Of a DNA stretch of 64,000 bases, positions 25,801 through 35,045 are shown in pieces. The DNA is taken from NCBI RefSeq assembly GCF_016862375.1, contig NZ_BOMV01000001.1, positions 1-64,000 of the forward strand, in the 5' to 3' direction. The position numbers were made by a program, and so were the translations under genes. Origin of the DNA: Paractinoplanes rishiriensis. GTDB lineage: Bacteria; Actinomycetota; Actinomycetes; Mycobacteriales; Micromonosporaceae. A model generated the notes under the pieces. The model searched no databases. It was not told the origin of the DNA and worked only from the letters and a program-made list of their open reading frames with translations. The first letter of the stretch is position 1. Each line of letters starts with the position of its first letter.

Positions 25801-28284
25801 GTTCGGGTCCTGCGCCGGGTCGTCCTCGCCGGTGGCCGCCTTGCGGGTCGGGTAGACCGCGGTGTCGCCCTGCTTGAGCCACACCTCGGCGTTCCTGCTC
25901 GGGTCGAGCGAACGGTCGCCGTCGGTGTCCTTCCCGCCGTCCTTGTTGACCACGATGAAGTTCATGGTCTTGGCGCCGGGCTTCAGTTTCACGTACGCGA
26001 ACCGGCCGTAGGAGTCCTCGCCGGCGAACGGCTGCCCGGCCGGCCAGGTGGTCTGCATCGACTCGTCGACGTCGCCCCAGACGTACAGGCCCCAGTCGTC
26101 GTAGTCGCCGTCCGCGCGCTGGTAGTGCACCACCGCGTAGTCGGGGCTGGTGGACACGACCGGGGTGCCGACCACGATGGTGCTGGTGGACGAGGCGAGC
26201 CGGCCCCGGCTGTCGCGCACCACCGCCTTGTACCGCACCGGGGTGGCGCCGGCCAGCCCGGTCAGGTCGTGGTGCACGGTGTACGGCGCCCGGGTCGCGG
26301 TGCCGACCAGCTCCCACGGCCCGTCGCCGACCTGCGCCGCAAAGGTCACGGTGGCCAGCGGGTCACCGGTGGTCTGCGCGGTGACCGTGGCCCGGGTGGG
26401 CACCGCGGCGCCGGCCGCCGGGGCGGTGATGGTCACGGTCGGCGCGGCCGACGGCACCGGCACCGGGGTGTCGGCGCGCAGCACCAGGGCGGACAGCGCC
26501 GGCACGGTCACCGCCAGCTTGCCGTCGGCGGCCGCCTTGACGGTCGCGGCGCCGCCGTAGATGCCGCGGAAGTTGGCACCGGCCGACCAGGTGTCGATGG
26601 TGACGGTCTGCGCGGTGGTCGCGTTGTTGACGGCCACCACGTACTCGTTGCGCTTACCCGGGTCGAGGCGGGACGCCGCGAAGATGCCCGGGCCGTCCGC
26701 CGCGAACCTCGTGGTCTGTACCCCGCTGGTGAGCGCCGGGTGCTTGGCGCGCAGCTCGCCGAGGGCCGCGATGGTGCGGTAGATCGGGTGCGCGGTGTTG
26801 TAGTTGCTCTGCGCGTGGGTGCGGTCGGTGCCGATCAGGTCGTCGTCCAGGTAGTCCGCGGTCTTCGAGGCGAACAGGTCCTGCCGGGCGTCCTTGTCGC
26901 CGCCCGGGCCGGTGAAGCCCTGCTCGTCGCCGGAGTAGACCACCGGCTGGCCGCGGGTCAGGAACATCAGCTCGTGCGCCAGCTGGTCGCGGCGCAGGTG
27001 GGTGGACGCGTCGGTGCCGCCGGCCGCGATGAACGAGCCGATCCGGCCCATGTCGTGGTTGCCGAGGAAGGTGGGCAGCCGGTCGGCGTGGGTGTCCCGG
27101 GCGGTGTAGAGCGAATCCTTGGCGTAGAGGTCGGACAGCACCTGCGCGGAACCGGCGCCGGTCACGAACGCCTTGGCCGCCTCCTGGAACGAGAAGTCCA
27201 GGATCGCGGGCAGGCCGCCCTGCCGGACGTACGTGGACTCGATCTCCTGGTCGGCGCTGTAGACCTCACCGAACATGAAGAAGTCGTCCGGCGCTGCCTT
27301 CTCGATCCCCGCCGCGAACTGCGGCCAGAAGTCGAGGTTGGTGTGCTTGACGGTGTCCAGCCGGTAGCCGTCGATGCCGGTGTCGCGGATCCAGTCCGCG
27401 TAGATCTTGGTCATCCCGCGCACCACCTCGGGCCGCTCGGTCCACAGATCGTCCAGGCCGAAGAAGTCGCCGTACTCGCTGTTCTCGCCGACGAAGGTCG
27501 AGTTGCCGCGATTGTGGTACATCGTCGGGTCGTTGAGCCAGGACGGCACCCGGACCTTCCGGTCCGCCGCGGTCGGGAAGACCGGCGTGTACGGGAACGA
27601 CTCGTTCGACACCTTGGGGAAGCCGTTGGTGCCGTCCGCGTAATTGCGGTCCTCGAACGCCCGGCCCTGCGCGTCGGTGTACGGCGAGGTGGTCTTGTCG
27701 ATGTACGTGTACTCGTTCTCGGCGTACTGGATCACGTCTGCGGTGTGGTTGACGATGATGTCCAGGTAGATCTTCATGTCCCGCTGATGTGCGAGCTTGA
27801 CCAGCCGCTTCAGGTCGGCGTTGCTGCCGAAGTGCGGGTCGACCTGGGTGAAGTCGGTGATCCAGTAGCCGTGGTAGCCGGCCGAGATGTCGGTGCCGCT
27901 GCCCTGCACCGGGCGGTTCTTGAAGACCGGGGCGAGCCAGATCGCGGTGGTGCCGAGGCCCTCGATGTAGTCCAGCCGGTCGATCACGCCCTGCAGGTCG
28001 CCGCCGTGGTAGAAGCCCTTGTCGGCGGGGTCGAACCCGGTGGCCATCCGGTCGCCGGACAGCCCACCCTTGTCGTTGCGGGTGGAACCGTTGGCGAAAC
28101 GGTCGGGCAGCACGAAGTAGAACTGCTCGGCGGTGTCCAGCCGGTCGGAACCCCAGTGCGCGAGCACCGCGTCACTGGGCGGCGGTGGTGGGGCCGCCTG
28201 CGCTTGCGCGGGGACGGCGATCAGTAAGGGAAGAAATAGGCACAACACGGCGGCCAGCAGCCGCCGTGGACGGTGTTCGACCAC
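22861..28284 (-). CDS. Secreted alpha-amylase / pullulanase fusion (amylopullulanase)
   Basis: Exported 1807-residue enzyme that should cut both alpha-1,4 and alpha-1,6 bonds in starch, glycogen or pullulan. A signal peptide ends at AQA (about 28). A first GH13 domain (about 35-600) has nucleophile Asp310 in [12 protein letters not shown], acid Glu340 in FGEVYS and a GNHD motif. Then come an Ig-like segment (about 615-705), two pullulanase-associated carbohydrate-binding units ([19 protein letters not shown] and its later copy), a CBM48-like part and a GH13_14 pullulanase domain with [20 protein letters not shown] and YGEGWNFG. Start GTG 28284 has AGGGG five bases upstream. It follows the intracellular amylase gene after 10 bases, as last gene of the mal operon. 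Confidence 0.95.
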   Translation of the reverse strand: MVEHRPRRLLAAVLCLFLPLLIAVPAQAQAAPPPPPSDAVLAHWGSDRLDTAEQFYFVLPDRFANGSTRNDKGGLSGDRMATGFDPADKGFYHGGDLQGVIDRLDYIEGLGTTAIWLAPVFKNRPVQGSGTDISAGYHGYWITDFTQVDPHFGSNADLKRLVKLAHQRDMKIYLDIIVNHTADVIQYAENEYTYIDKTTSPYTDAQGRAFEDRNYADGTNGFPKVSNESFPYTPVFPTAADRKVRVPSWLNDPTMYHNRGNSTFVGENSEYGDFFGLDDLWTERPEVVRGMTKIYADWIRDTGIDGYRLDTVKHTNLDFWPQFAAGIEKAAPDDFFMFGEVYSADQEIESTYVRQGGLPAILDFSFQEAAKAFVTGAGSAQVLSDLYAKDSLYTARDTHADRLPTFLGNHDMGRIGSFIAAGGTDASTHLRRDQLAHELMFLTRGQPVVYSGDEQGFTGPGGDKDARQDLFASKTADYLDDDLIGTDRTHAQSNYNTAHPIYRTIAALGELRAKHPALTSGVQTTRFAADGPGIFAASRLDPGKRNEYVVAVNNATTAQTVTIDTWSAGANFRGIYGGAATVKAAADGKLAVTVPALSALVLRADTPVPVPSAAPTVTITAPAAGAAVPTRATVTAQTTGDPLATVTFAAQVGDGPWELVGTATRAPYTVHHDLTGLAGATPVRYKAVVRDSRGRLASSTSTIVVGTPVVSTSPDYAVVHYQRADGDYDDWGLYVWGDVDESMQTTWPAGQPFAGEDSYGRFAYVKLKPGAKTMNFIVVNKDGGKDTDGDRSLDPSRNAEVWLKQGDTAVYPTRKAATGEDDPAQDPNTAVIHYHRPAGDYEGWGLHVWDGAANPTDWSAPLQPAATDGFGVTFKVPLAAGATGLNYIIHNGDTKDLPTDQRLDFAAAGREVWLLAGVPDRLLPPVKKSGAGGEVDLATSKAVWLDRGTLAWQPSENTDGKIYDLVYAAGGGIGVAGGELTGTYQSLRLAAKRNGLTEKQRVAFPHLWQYDAFKVGSADVAEILRGQVVATERDAAGKLLSATGVQTAAVLDALYPAATEARLGPVLAGGRTTLGVWAPTAANVDLLLYDTPAAAPQTVGMFRDDRTGVWTARGPATWKGKYYQYRVTAWQPAARKVVTAAVTDPYAVALSADSKLSQVADLADPALAPAGWSGLRKPAATAPAKIQISELSVRDFSIADATVPAAERGTFAAFTRPGSAGMKHLAGLAGAGVTHLHLLPAFDFATIPEKRADQQQPACDLAKLPPDSDQQQACVAAVAATDGYNWGYDPLHYTVPEGGYAVDPEGAARTKEFRQMVAGVNQAGLRVVMDVVYNHTSAAGTDAKSVLDQIVPGYYHRLLADGSVANSTCCANTAPENAMMGKLVVDSIVTWAKAYKVDGFRFDLMGHHPKANILAVRSALDKLTPGRDGVDGRNIYVYGEGWNFGEVAGDARFVQATQANMAGTGIGTFNDRLRDAVRGGGPFDENPRVQGFASGLFTDPNGDPVNGTAAEQKARLLHSQDQIKVGLSGNLASYRFVDSSGRTVTGSQVDYNGSPAGYNAAPDEAITYVDAHDNEILYDAFAYKLPQRTSAADRARAQTVALATTALGQGVGFVATGTERLRSKSLDRNSYNSGDWFNEIIWDCVAGNGFGRGLPPAADNSAKWQYARPLLADPALVPDCAAINQADATYRELLKIRNSSPVFGLPTAAEVQKRLSFPLSGAAETPGVITMTLDGRGIDRNWRSVTVVLNATSAATTQSVAALAGKRVALHPVQRASADPVVRTASFASSSGTFTVPARTVAVFVQD

Positions 28285-28294
28285 AATGTCCCCT

Positions 28295-30073
28295 TCAGTT
28301 ATGGACTGCCCAGACCTGCACGGCCGGGCCGTAGCCATCGATGGCGGTGGCACCATCAGGTTCGGTGTACAGCGGCTTGGCGCCGCCGTAAAGGTTCTCG
28401 AAGCGGGTGGCGCCGGGCAGGCCGGTCAGCGCGAGCGGTTCCCCGGCCGCCCGGCGGCACAACACCAGCACCGTCTCCCCCGCAGTCTCGCGCAGGAAGA
28501 CCAGGCTGTCGCCGTCCGCGTGCACCCAGCGCAAACCGCCGCGGCGCAGCGCGTCCGACGACCTGCGCAGCCGGACCAGGGTCCGGTAGCGGTCGAACGT
28601 CGCGGTGTCCCAGGCCGCCGGCCGGTCCCACGGCATCGGCTGCCGGGCTTCCTCGTTGTCGGCACCGGTCAGCCCGATCTCGTCGCCCGCGAAGATCATC
28701 GGGGTGCCGGGCAGGGTCAGCAGCAGGCCGGCCGCGACCTCCTGGCGGGCCGCGCCGCCGACCACCGTGCGGATCCGGGCCGTGTCGTGCGAGCCGAGGA
28801 TCTGCCATGACGTCGTCCAGGACCGCCAGGACATCTGGGCCGCGAACGCCGACATGGTGGCCACGGTCGACCGGGCGTCCCGCCGCGGCACCTCGCCGGG
28901 AACACCGAGGAAGTCGTCGAACGGCAGGTCGTCGGCGCGCAGCCAGCTCCACACCGGGCGGGTGAACCCGGCGTAGTTCATGGTCCCGTGCCAGCCGTCC
29001 CGGTCCAGGTCGCCGGTGGCGTCGTGGCCGTGCTCGGCGATCAGCAGGCCGTCCGCGCGGGCGTCGGCGACGGCCCGGCGCAGCAGCGCGGCCACCTCGT
29101 GGGTCCAGTCGTCGGCGCCGCGCCGCCCGGTCATGTTGGCCACGTCGATCCGCCAGCCGTCCAGGCCGTACGGCCGGGACAGCCAGTGCTGGGTCAGCTG
29201 GTGGAAGCGGTCGCGCAGGCCGGCGCTGCCCCAGTTCAGCTTGGGCAGCCCGGCCAGGCCCAGCCAGGACTCGTAGGAGCCGCCCGGGCCGAAGTAGTAG
29301 TAGTCCGGCCGGTCGGCGAACCACGGGTGTCCGGTGCCGGTGTGGTTGGTGGTCAGGTCGCCGAGCAGCCGCCAGCCCCGGGCGTGCACAGCGGCGGACA
29401 GCCGGGACAGCGCCGCGTCGCCGCCGAGCAGCGGGTCGACCCGGTCGAAGCCGGCCGCGTCGTAGCGGTGGTTGGAGCCGGCCGGGAAGAACGGCGTGAG
29501 ATAGAGGGTGTCGGCGCCGAGGGCGGCCACATGGTCGAGCCGGCGGGTGATGCCGTCCAGGTCGCCGCCGTAGAGCACCTCGGTGGCGCCCGGACCGGAC
29601 ACCACCGGGGTGTCCCAGCCGGCCCGGGTGGCCCACGCCGGGGTGTCCCGGTCGTTCGCGGCGGCCGACCGGGCGAACCGGTCCGGGAAGATCTGGTAGA
29701 CCACGGCGTCGCGGGCCCACGCCGGCGGTGCCGGATGCGCCACCAGCCGGAAGTCGGTGGCGTCCGGCACGTCGTAGTGGGTCAGGCCGAGGCCGGTCAG
29801 CCAGCGCACCCCGGCCGTGGTGCGGATCAGGAAGCGGTACGGCGTGACCGGGTTGCGCACCGGGATGTCGGCCCGCCACCAGACGTCGCCGTCCAGGTCG
29901 GTGCGGTCGACGACGGCCGAGGTGAAGACCGGCTCGCCGTCGATGATCCAGCGCAGGTGGATCCGGCTGGCCCGGGTGCCGGCGGGCACCCGGACGAAGA
30001 CGCTGACCGTCTCGCCGAGTGCCGGGCTCTGCGACGAGACGTACAGCGCGGACCCGTCGTGGTGCGGTCTCAT
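28295..30073 (-). CDS. Intracellular GH13 maltodextrin-degrading enzyme (cyclomaltodextrinase/neopullulanase-like)
   Basis: A 592-residue GH13 enzyme without signal peptide, so it acts on imported maltodextrins in the cytoplasm. A beta-rich N-terminal domain (about 1-120) precedes the catalytic barrel that starts at VVYQIFPDRFARS. Catalytic residues are in GLDGWRIDVAN (nucleophile Asp), LIAEHGHD (acid Glu) and GSHDTARI. Start ATG 30073 overlaps the malG stop (ATGA), so it is translated with the transporter. Whether maltose, cyclodextrin or branched oligomers are preferred cannot be told; an alpha-glucosidase reading is the alternative. Confidence 0.9.
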   Translation of the reverse strand: MRPHHDGSALYVSSQSPALGETVSVFVRVPAGTRASRIHLRWIIDGEPVFTSAVVDRTDLDGDVWWRADIPVRNPVTPYRFLIRTTAGVRWLTGLGLTHYDVPDATDFRLVAHPAPPAWARDAVVYQIFPDRFARSAAANDRDTPAWATRAGWDTPVVSGPGATEVLYGGDLDGITRRLDHVAALGADTLYLTPFFPAGSNHRYDAAGFDRVDPLLGGDAALSRLSAAVHARGWRLLGDLTTNHTGTGHPWFADRPDYYYFGPGGSYESWLGLAGLPKLNWGSAGLRDRFHQLTQHWLSRPYGLDGWRIDVANMTGRRGADDWTHEVAALLRRAVADARADGLLIAEHGHDATGDLDRDGWHGTMNYAGFTRPVWSWLRADDLPFDDFLGVPGEVPRRDARSTVATMSAFAAQMSWRSWTTSWQILGSHDTARIRTVVGGAARQEVAAGLLLTLPGTPMIFAGDEIGLTGADNEEARQPMPWDRPAAWDTATFDRYRTLVRLRRSSDALRRGGLRWVHADGDSLVFLRETAGETVLVLCRRAAGEPLALTGLPGATRFENLYGGAKPLYTEPDGATAIDGYGPAVQVWAVHN

Positions 30074-30915
30074 CCCTTGACGGCCCCCGAGGTGAGTCCC
30101 TCCACGATGTACCGCTGGAGGAGTTGGAACACCAGCACGGTGGGCACCGCGGTGAGCAGCGTGCCGGCGCAGAACATGCCGAAGTTGTTGTTCCGCTCGC
30201 CGGCCACCAGGCCGAACAACCCCACCGAGAGGGTCTTGGAGTTGGCCTCGGTGAGGAACACATTGGCGAACACGAACTCGTTGACGGTGCCGATGAACGC
30301 CAGCAGGCCGGTCACCGCGATCACCGGCGCCACCAGCGGCAGCAGGATCCGGAAGAAGATCTGTACGTGCGACGCCCCGTCCACGGTGGCCGACTCGTCC
30401 AGCTCGCGCGGCACCGTGTCGAAGAAGCCCTTCATCAGCCAGGTGCCGACCCCGAGCGCGGTGCCGAGGTACAGCAGGGTCAGGCCCCACCAGGTGTTGA
30501 AGCCGATTGCCGGCCAGTAGTCGGTGATCGTCGAGAACATCAGGAAGATCGCCACGACCGCCAGGAACTGCGGAAACATCTGGATCAGGAGCAGCGACAG
30601 CAGACCCACCCGCCGGCCCTTGAACCGCCGGCGGCTGAACGCGAACGCGGCCAGCGCGGACAGGAACACCGAGACGAGCGACGCGATCCCGGCGATCATC
30701 ACCGAGTTCAGGAACCAGCTGCCGAACGCGGTGGTGTCGAACAGATTGGTGAAGTTGACGAGCGACGCCCCGGTGGGCACCAGCTCGCTGGAGGACAGGG
30801 TGCCGAGCGGATTGAGCGCCGCGGACACCACGAACACGATCGGGCCGAGCGAGAACAGCACCGCGATGAGCCCGACCGCGTGCCGCCAGCCCACCAGTTT
30901 CAGCCACCTGGTCAC
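30070..30915 (-). CDS. malG: Maltodextrin ABC transporter permease (MalG)
   Basis: A 281-residue permease with six predicted membrane segments and the MalG-type EAA loop (ELDESATVDGASHVQIFFRI) that docks the ATPase. GTG start at 30915 overlaps the malF stop (GTGA). Pairs with MalF in a type I importer. The C-terminus ends in the usual short basic tail (SGAVKG), also typical of MalG. Confidence 0.95.
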   Translation of the reverse strand: MTRWLKLVGWRHAVGLIAVLFSLGPIVFVVSAALNPLGTLSSSELVPTGASLVNFTNLFDTTAFGSWFLNSVMIAGIASLVSVFLSALAAFAFSRRRFKGRRVGLLSLLLIQMFPQFLAVVAIFLMFSTITDYWPAIGFNTWWGLTLLYLGTALGVGTWLMKGFFDTVPRELDESATVDGASHVQIFFRILLPLVAPVIAVTGLLAFIGTVNEFVFANVFLTEANSKTLSVGLFGLVAGERNNNFGMFCAGTLLTAVPTVLVFQLLQRYIVEGLTSGAVKG

Positions 30916-32534
30916 GAGTACACCTCCTCCTGCTTGCGGGTACGCCGGAAGCTGATGGCCGAGACGATGCCGACGATCAGGAAGATGAAGATCGAGATCG
31001 CCGCGGCGTAGCCGTACTGCGCACCGCTGCCGCCGAACGCGAGCCGGTAGGTGTAGGTGATCAGCAGGTCGGTGGCGCCGTTGGCCGGGTTGTCCGGCGG
31101 GAACGGCCCGCCGTCGGTGGTCAGGTAGATCGCGTTGAAGTTGTTGAAGTTGAACGCGAACGACGAGATCAGCAGCGGCGTCAGCGCGACCATGAGCAGC
31201 GGGAACACGATCATCCGGAAGCTTTCCCAGGGTCCCGCGCCGTCGATCCGGGAGGCCTCGCTGAGCTCGGCCGGGATGGCCTGCAGGGCGCCGGTGGTCA
31301 CCAGGAACATGTACGGGTAACCGAGCCAGAGCTGCACCAGCAGCACCGCTATCCGGGCCGCGGTCGGCTCACCCAGCCAGTCCACGTGCAGACCGAACAG
31401 GCTGTTGATCAGGCCGAAGTCGGTGTTGAACATGTCCCGCCAGACCAGCAGCATGGCGAACGCCGGCATCGCGTACGGCAGCACCAGCACCACGCGGTAG
31501 AGGTTGCGGCCGCGCACCCGGCGCGAGTGCAGGGCGATCGCGACGAACATGCCGAGCACGAAGGTCCCGCCGGTGGAGCCGACGGCAAAGGCAAAATTCC
31601 AGATGAGCGTACGCAGGAACGGCCCGGAGATGGTCGGGTCGGTGATCACCCGGGTGAAGTTGTCGAACCCGACGTTCACCTTCCAGCCCTGCGCCAGCCG
31701 CTCGCCGTCGGAGGCCACGAAGGAACCGAGTGCCTCGTCCGCGGTCCAGCTCCGGCCGGTCGCGGTGTCCCGGATGCAGTCGCAGCCCTCGTCGTAGGCC
31801 CGGCCGGCCACGCCCTCGTACGCCCGGGACAGGCCGGACGACCGGATCGCGCCGCCCGCGGTCGGCACCGCCAGCGCGGTGACTTCCTGGCTGCGCAGGC
31901 TGGCCTGGCCGGTGGTGAGCAACGTGTAGCCGTCGGCCGCGGTGACCCGGCCGGCGCTGTTCAGCGTCACGGCGCCGGCGTCCAGCGTCTCCAGCCCGTC
32001 GGCGTCGCCGGCCGAGACCGCCTTGGTGGCCGGGTCGGTGATCAGGAAGACCAGCGGGCCGGTCGCCGGGTCACCGGTGGTCGCGACCGTCAGCACGTAC
32101 TCGGTCGAACCCGGCACCTGGGTGACCGACGCGGTCTGAATCGCCACGACGGCCTCGGCCTTGGTGCCGCGGTGCCCGTCACCGAAGTTGGTGAACGCGG
32201 TGCTCGCGGTCAGCAGGACCGGGAACAGCTGGAAGACGATCAGCAGCAGGGTGCCCGGCACCAGGTACTTCGCCGGGATGTGCCGCGGGGTCAGATAGAG
32301 GTAGAGCAGGCCCGCGGTGGTGGCCACCAGCAGGGCCAGGCCGGCCCAGGCCTCGTTCTCGACGAGCGGGAACGCGGCCCAGATCGCGATCGCCACGACC
32401 AGTCCGAGCAGGACGGTCTTGACCAGGAGACTCGTGGTGCTCTGCCGGCGGCGGCCGGTCGGCTCCGGCCGCTCCGGGTGGCGGTGGGCGGGGAGGGCCC
32501 GGGTCGCGGGCCCTCCACCGAGCGAGGTGGTCAT
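30912..32534 (-). CDS. malF: Maltodextrin ABC transporter permease (MalF) with large external loop
   Basis: A 540-residue permease, longer than most actinobacterial sugar permeases of about 300. Two N-terminal segments (about 32-80) and a third (about 93-110) precede a soluble loop of about 170 residues (about 112-285), comparable in place to the MalF P2 loop of enteric bacteria, which embraces the binding protein. The permease core (about 300-530) carries the EAA loop ELSEASRIDGAGPWESF. The ATG start overlaps the malE stop by one base (TAATG). A CDC pair inside the loop may form a disulfide. Confidence 0.94.
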   Translation of the reverse strand: MTTSLGGGPATRALPAHRHPERPEPTGRRRQSTTSLLVKTVLLGLVVAIAIWAAFPLVENEAWAGLALLVATTAGLLYLYLTPRHIPAKYLVPGTLLLIVFQLFPVLLTASTAFTNFGDGHRGTKAEAVVAIQTASVTQVPGSTEYVLTVATTGDPATGPLVFLITDPATKAVSAGDADGLETLDAGAVTLNSAGRVTAADGYTLLTTGQASLRSQEVTALAVPTAGGAIRSSGLSRAYEGVAGRAYDEGCDCIRDTATGRSWTADEALGSFVASDGERLAQGWKVNVGFDNFTRVITDPTISGPFLRTLIWNFAFAVGSTGGTFVLGMFVAIALHSRRVRGRNLYRVVLVLPYAMPAFAMLLVWRDMFNTDFGLINSLFGLHVDWLGEPTAARIAVLLVQLWLGYPYMFLVTTGALQAIPAELSEASRIDGAGPWESFRMIVFPLLMVALTPLLISSFAFNFNNFNAIYLTTDGGPFPPDNPANGATDLLITYTYRLAFGGSGAQYGYAAAISIFIFLIVGIVSAISFRRTRKQEEVYS

Positions 32535-33781
32535 TACTTGATCTGGGCCGAGATCGTCTTGCCGGCCGCGGTGATGGTCTTCTCCGGGTCGGCGCCGCCG
32601 ACGATCGAGGCCTCGGCCTTGCCGAACGGGTCCCAGATGGCGGCCATCGCCGGGATGGCGGGCAGCGGGACGGCGTTCTTACCGGCCTCGAGGAACTTGG
32701 CGAGGTCCGGGTCGTTGCCCTTGACCTGGTCAAACGCGGCGGTCAGCGCCGGCGGCCGGGGCTCGGCCTGGTACAGCGCGACGGCCAGGTCCGGGGTGGT
32801 CACGTAGTTGGTGACGAACTCCTGGGCCAGCGCCTTGTTCTTGCCCTTGGCCGCGACGTAGAAGGTCTGCACGCCGAGGAACGGCTGGGCGGTCTTGCCA
32901 CCGGCGAATCCGGGTACCGGCGAGATGTCGTACTTGAGGCCGGCCTTCTTCACGTCGGTGATCGCCCACGGGCCGGAGACCAGGAACGCGCACTTCTTGC
33001 CGGTGAACGTGGCGATCGCGTTCTCCGGAGTGATCGAACGCTTGAGCGCGCCCGAGCCCTTCTCGCCGAGGGTGGCGATCTTCTTGAACGCCTCGACCGA
33101 CTCCGGCTTGCCGACGCCGAGGTCCTTCGGGTCGAGGTCGCCGTTGGACGCGGTGCCGAACAGGTAGCCGCCGGCCGAGCTGTACAGCGGGTACAGGTGG
33201 TACGCGTCGCCGTTCTGGCCGACCTGGAGGCAGAGGATCTCGGACGCCTTCTTGTCGCCCTTGAGCTTCTGGCCGGCGGCGACCAGGTCCTCGATGGTGG
33301 CCGGCGCGTCCGGGACCAGGTCGGTGTTGCGGATCAGGGCCAGGTTCTCGGTCGCGTACGGCACGCCGTAGGTCTGCCCGTTGAAGGTGACCGCCTTGAT
33401 CGCGTTCTCGGCCAGGTTGCCCTTCTGCTCGGCGGACAGCTGGACCGGGTCGATCGCGCCGTTCTGCACGAGGTTGCCGATCCAGTCGTGGGCGCCGACC
33501 GTCACGTCCGGGCCGCTGCCCTGCTGGGAGGCGGTGACGAAGGTGGTCTGCTGGTCCTTCGAGATCGCCTGGATCTTGACGGTGACGCCGTTCTCGGTGC
33601 CGAACTTGTCGGCGAACGGCTTGAGCGCGGCGGCCCGCTTGTCGTCGGCCCAGATCACCAGCTCACCGGTGGCCGCCTGGGCGGACGGCCCCTGGGCGGT
33701 GGGCTCGGCGTTGTCGCCGCAGCCCGCGGCGAACAGGGCGAAGGTCAGCGCGGTGGCCACACCCGCGGCACGGATGCGCAT
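32534..33781 (-). CDS. malE: Maltodextrin-binding lipoprotein (MalE)
   Basis: Extracellular binding protein of the maltodextrin importer, 415 residues. The signal peptide ends in the lipobox FAAGC (about 17-21), so it is lipid-anchored. The mature part shows the MalE opening (LVIWADDKRAAALKPFADKF), the central GVPYATENLALIRN and the KKCAFLVSGPW motif. ATG 33781 has AGGAG 8 bases upstream; the frame continues upstream without family likeness. First gene of malE-malF-malG-GH13-amylopullulanase. No ATPase gene follows, which suggests use of a shared MsiK-type ATPase, as known in Streptomyces. Confidence 0.95.
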   Translation of the reverse strand: MRIRAAGVATALTFALFAAGCGDNAEPTAQGPSAQAATGELVIWADDKRAAALKPFADKFGTENGVTVKIQAISKDQQTTFVTASQQGSGPDVTVGAHDWIGNLVQNGAIDPVQLSAEQKGNLAENAIKAVTFNGQTYGVPYATENLALIRNTDLVPDAPATIEDLVAAGQKLKGDKKASEILCLQVGQNGDAYHLYPLYSSAGGYLFGTASNGDLDPKDLGVGKPESVEAFKKIATLGEKGSGALKRSITPENAIATFTGKKCAFLVSGPWAITDVKKAGLKYDISPVPGFAGGKTAQPFLGVQTFYVAAKGKNKALAQEFVTNYVTTPDLAVALYQAEPRPPALTAAFDQVKGNDPDLAKFLEAGKNAVPLPAIPAMAAIWDPFGKAEASIVGGADPEKTITAAGKTISAQIK

Positions 33782-33818
33782 ATACGTCTCCTGACGACGG
33801 AAGTTTGCTGAGAAAGAA

Positions 33819-33907
33819 CTTGCAAGATTGGGCTGACATCGATGACCCTGTGTCGGCCTTGTTGCGGGGACGTTAGCAAGTGCTTGCAGATTATGGAAGG
33901 GCTTGCA
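33819..33907. promoter_or_regulatory. Cluster of CTTGCA elements in the malE/malR divergent region
   Basis: Three copies of a CTTGCA core: the palindrome CTTGCAAG (33819-33826), GCAAG-TG-CTTGC (33876-33887) and a half-site CTTGCA (33902-33907). They lie between the two divergent starts (33781 and 33948). CTTGCA-type repeats are known targets of MalR-class LacI regulators in actinomycetes, so these are the probable operators for maltose control. Confidence 0.75.
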
Positions 33908-33947
33908 CTGTCCAAGCCCGCAAGACGTCATCGGTACAGTGCGTGCC

Positions 33948-34988
33948 ATGCGTGCACGGATGGCCGACATCGCCCGCCAGGCCCAGGTCAGCGAGGCAAC
34001 GGTGTCGCGCGTCATCAACGACCGGCCCGGCGTTTCCCATGAAACCCGGCAAGCGGTGCTGACGGCGCTCGATGTCCTGGGGTATGAAAGACCGGAACGC
34101 TTGCGCAAGCGCAGCGCAGGCCTGGTCGGTCTCATCGTCCCCGAACTGGACAACCCGATCTTCCCGGCGTTTGCCCAGACCATCGAGTCGTCCCTGGCCC
34201 AGCAGGGCTACACGCCGGTGCTCTGCACCCAGTCGCCGGGCGGCGTCACTGAGGACGAGTACGTCGAGATGCTGCTGGACCGCCAGGTCTCCGGCATCGT
34301 CTTCGTCTCGTCGCTCTCCGCCGACACCGCGGCCGACCACGACCGCTACCGCCGGCTGCTCGACCGGCCACTGCCGATCGTCCTGGTCAACGGGTACGCC
34401 GAGGGCATCGAGGCGCCGTACGTGTCGTGCGACGAGCGGCTGGCCGGCGACCTCGCGGTCACCCACCTGGTCGCGCTGGGACACCGCCGGATCGGCCTGA
34501 TCTCGGGCCCGAACCGGTTCATCAGCACCCAGCGCAAACTGGCCGGCTACCGCACCGGCCTGCAGCGCGAACTGGGCGTGCCGGCCGACGCGGTGGACGA
34601 GTTCGTGTCGCTCACGCTGTTCGGTGTGGAGGGTGGCGAGGTAGCCGCCGACCGCCTCATGAAACAGGGCGTGACCGCCATCGTCTGCGCCTCCGACCTG
34701 ATGGCGCTGGGCGCGATCCGGGCGGTGCGCCGGCGCGGCCTGTCGGTGCCCCGCGACGTGTCGGTGATCGGCTTCGACGACTCACCGCTGATCGCCTTCA
34801 CCGACCCGCCGCTGACCACCATGCGCCAGCCGGTCACGTCGATGGCGGTGGCCGCCGTCCGCTCGCTGGTCGACGAGATCAACGGCCACGGCGCCCCGCA
34901 CTCGGAGTACCTGTTCCGCCCCGAACTCGTGGTCCGCCAGTCCACCGCGATCGCCCCGCTGCGCCGCTTCGACTCGCCCGCCGCCTAG
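33948..34988 (+). CDS. malR: LacI-family maltose regulator (MalR)
   Basis: Repressor of 346 residues. The N-terminal helix-turn-helix (about 4-50) reads MADIARQAQVSEATVSRVIND with the hinge helix PERLRKRSAGLVG, and the rest is the periplasmic-binding-protein-like sensor (about 55-335) ending in the FRPELVVRQST motif. ATG 33948 or the internal ATG 33960 start it. Divergent from malE across a 166-base control region with repeated CTTGCA sites. It most likely releases the mal operon when maltose or maltodextrin is present. A 14-bp palindrome inside its own coding sequence (34098-34111) may be another site. Confidence 0.95.
   Translation: MRARMADIARQAQVSEATVSRVINDRPGVSHETRQAVLTALDVLGYERPERLRKRSAGLVGLIVPELDNPIFPAFAQTIESSLAQQGYTPVLCTQSPGGVTEDEYVEMLLDRQVSGIVFVSSLSADTAADHDRYRRLLDRPLPIVLVNGYAEGIEAPYVSCDERLAGDLAVTHLVALGHRRIGLISGPNRFISTQRKLAGYRTGLQRELGVPADAVDEFVSLTLFGVEGGEVAADRLMKQGVTAIVCASDLMALGAIRAVRRRGLSVPRDVSVIGFDDSPLIAFTDPPLTTMRQPVTSMAVAAVRSLVDEINGHGAPHSEYLFRPELVVRQSTAIAPLRRFDSPAA
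34098..34111. promoter_or_regulatory. Intragenic operator-like palindrome in malR
   Basis: CGCTTGCGCAAGCG, a perfect 14-bp palindrome with a central CG and CTTGC half-sites like those upstream of malE. It lies 150 bases into malR, over the codons of the hinge helix, so it may be constrained by coding alone. Confidence 0.4.
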
Positions 34989-34995
34989 AACTCGA

Positions 34996-35008
34996 TGCAA
35001 GTTCTTTC
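34996..35008. repeat. Inverted copy of the malE-side operator flank, after malR
   Basis: TGCAAGTTCTTTC is the exact reverse complement of 33812-33824, which covers the CTTGCA palindrome in front of malE. The two 13-base copies flank malR 1.17 kb apart. It lies 8 bases after the malR stop in the 57-base spacer before the convergent CHAT gene. Confidence 0.7.
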
Positions 35009-35045
35009 ATCAATTGCACGAACGACCAGCCAACTTTTCCAGCGG

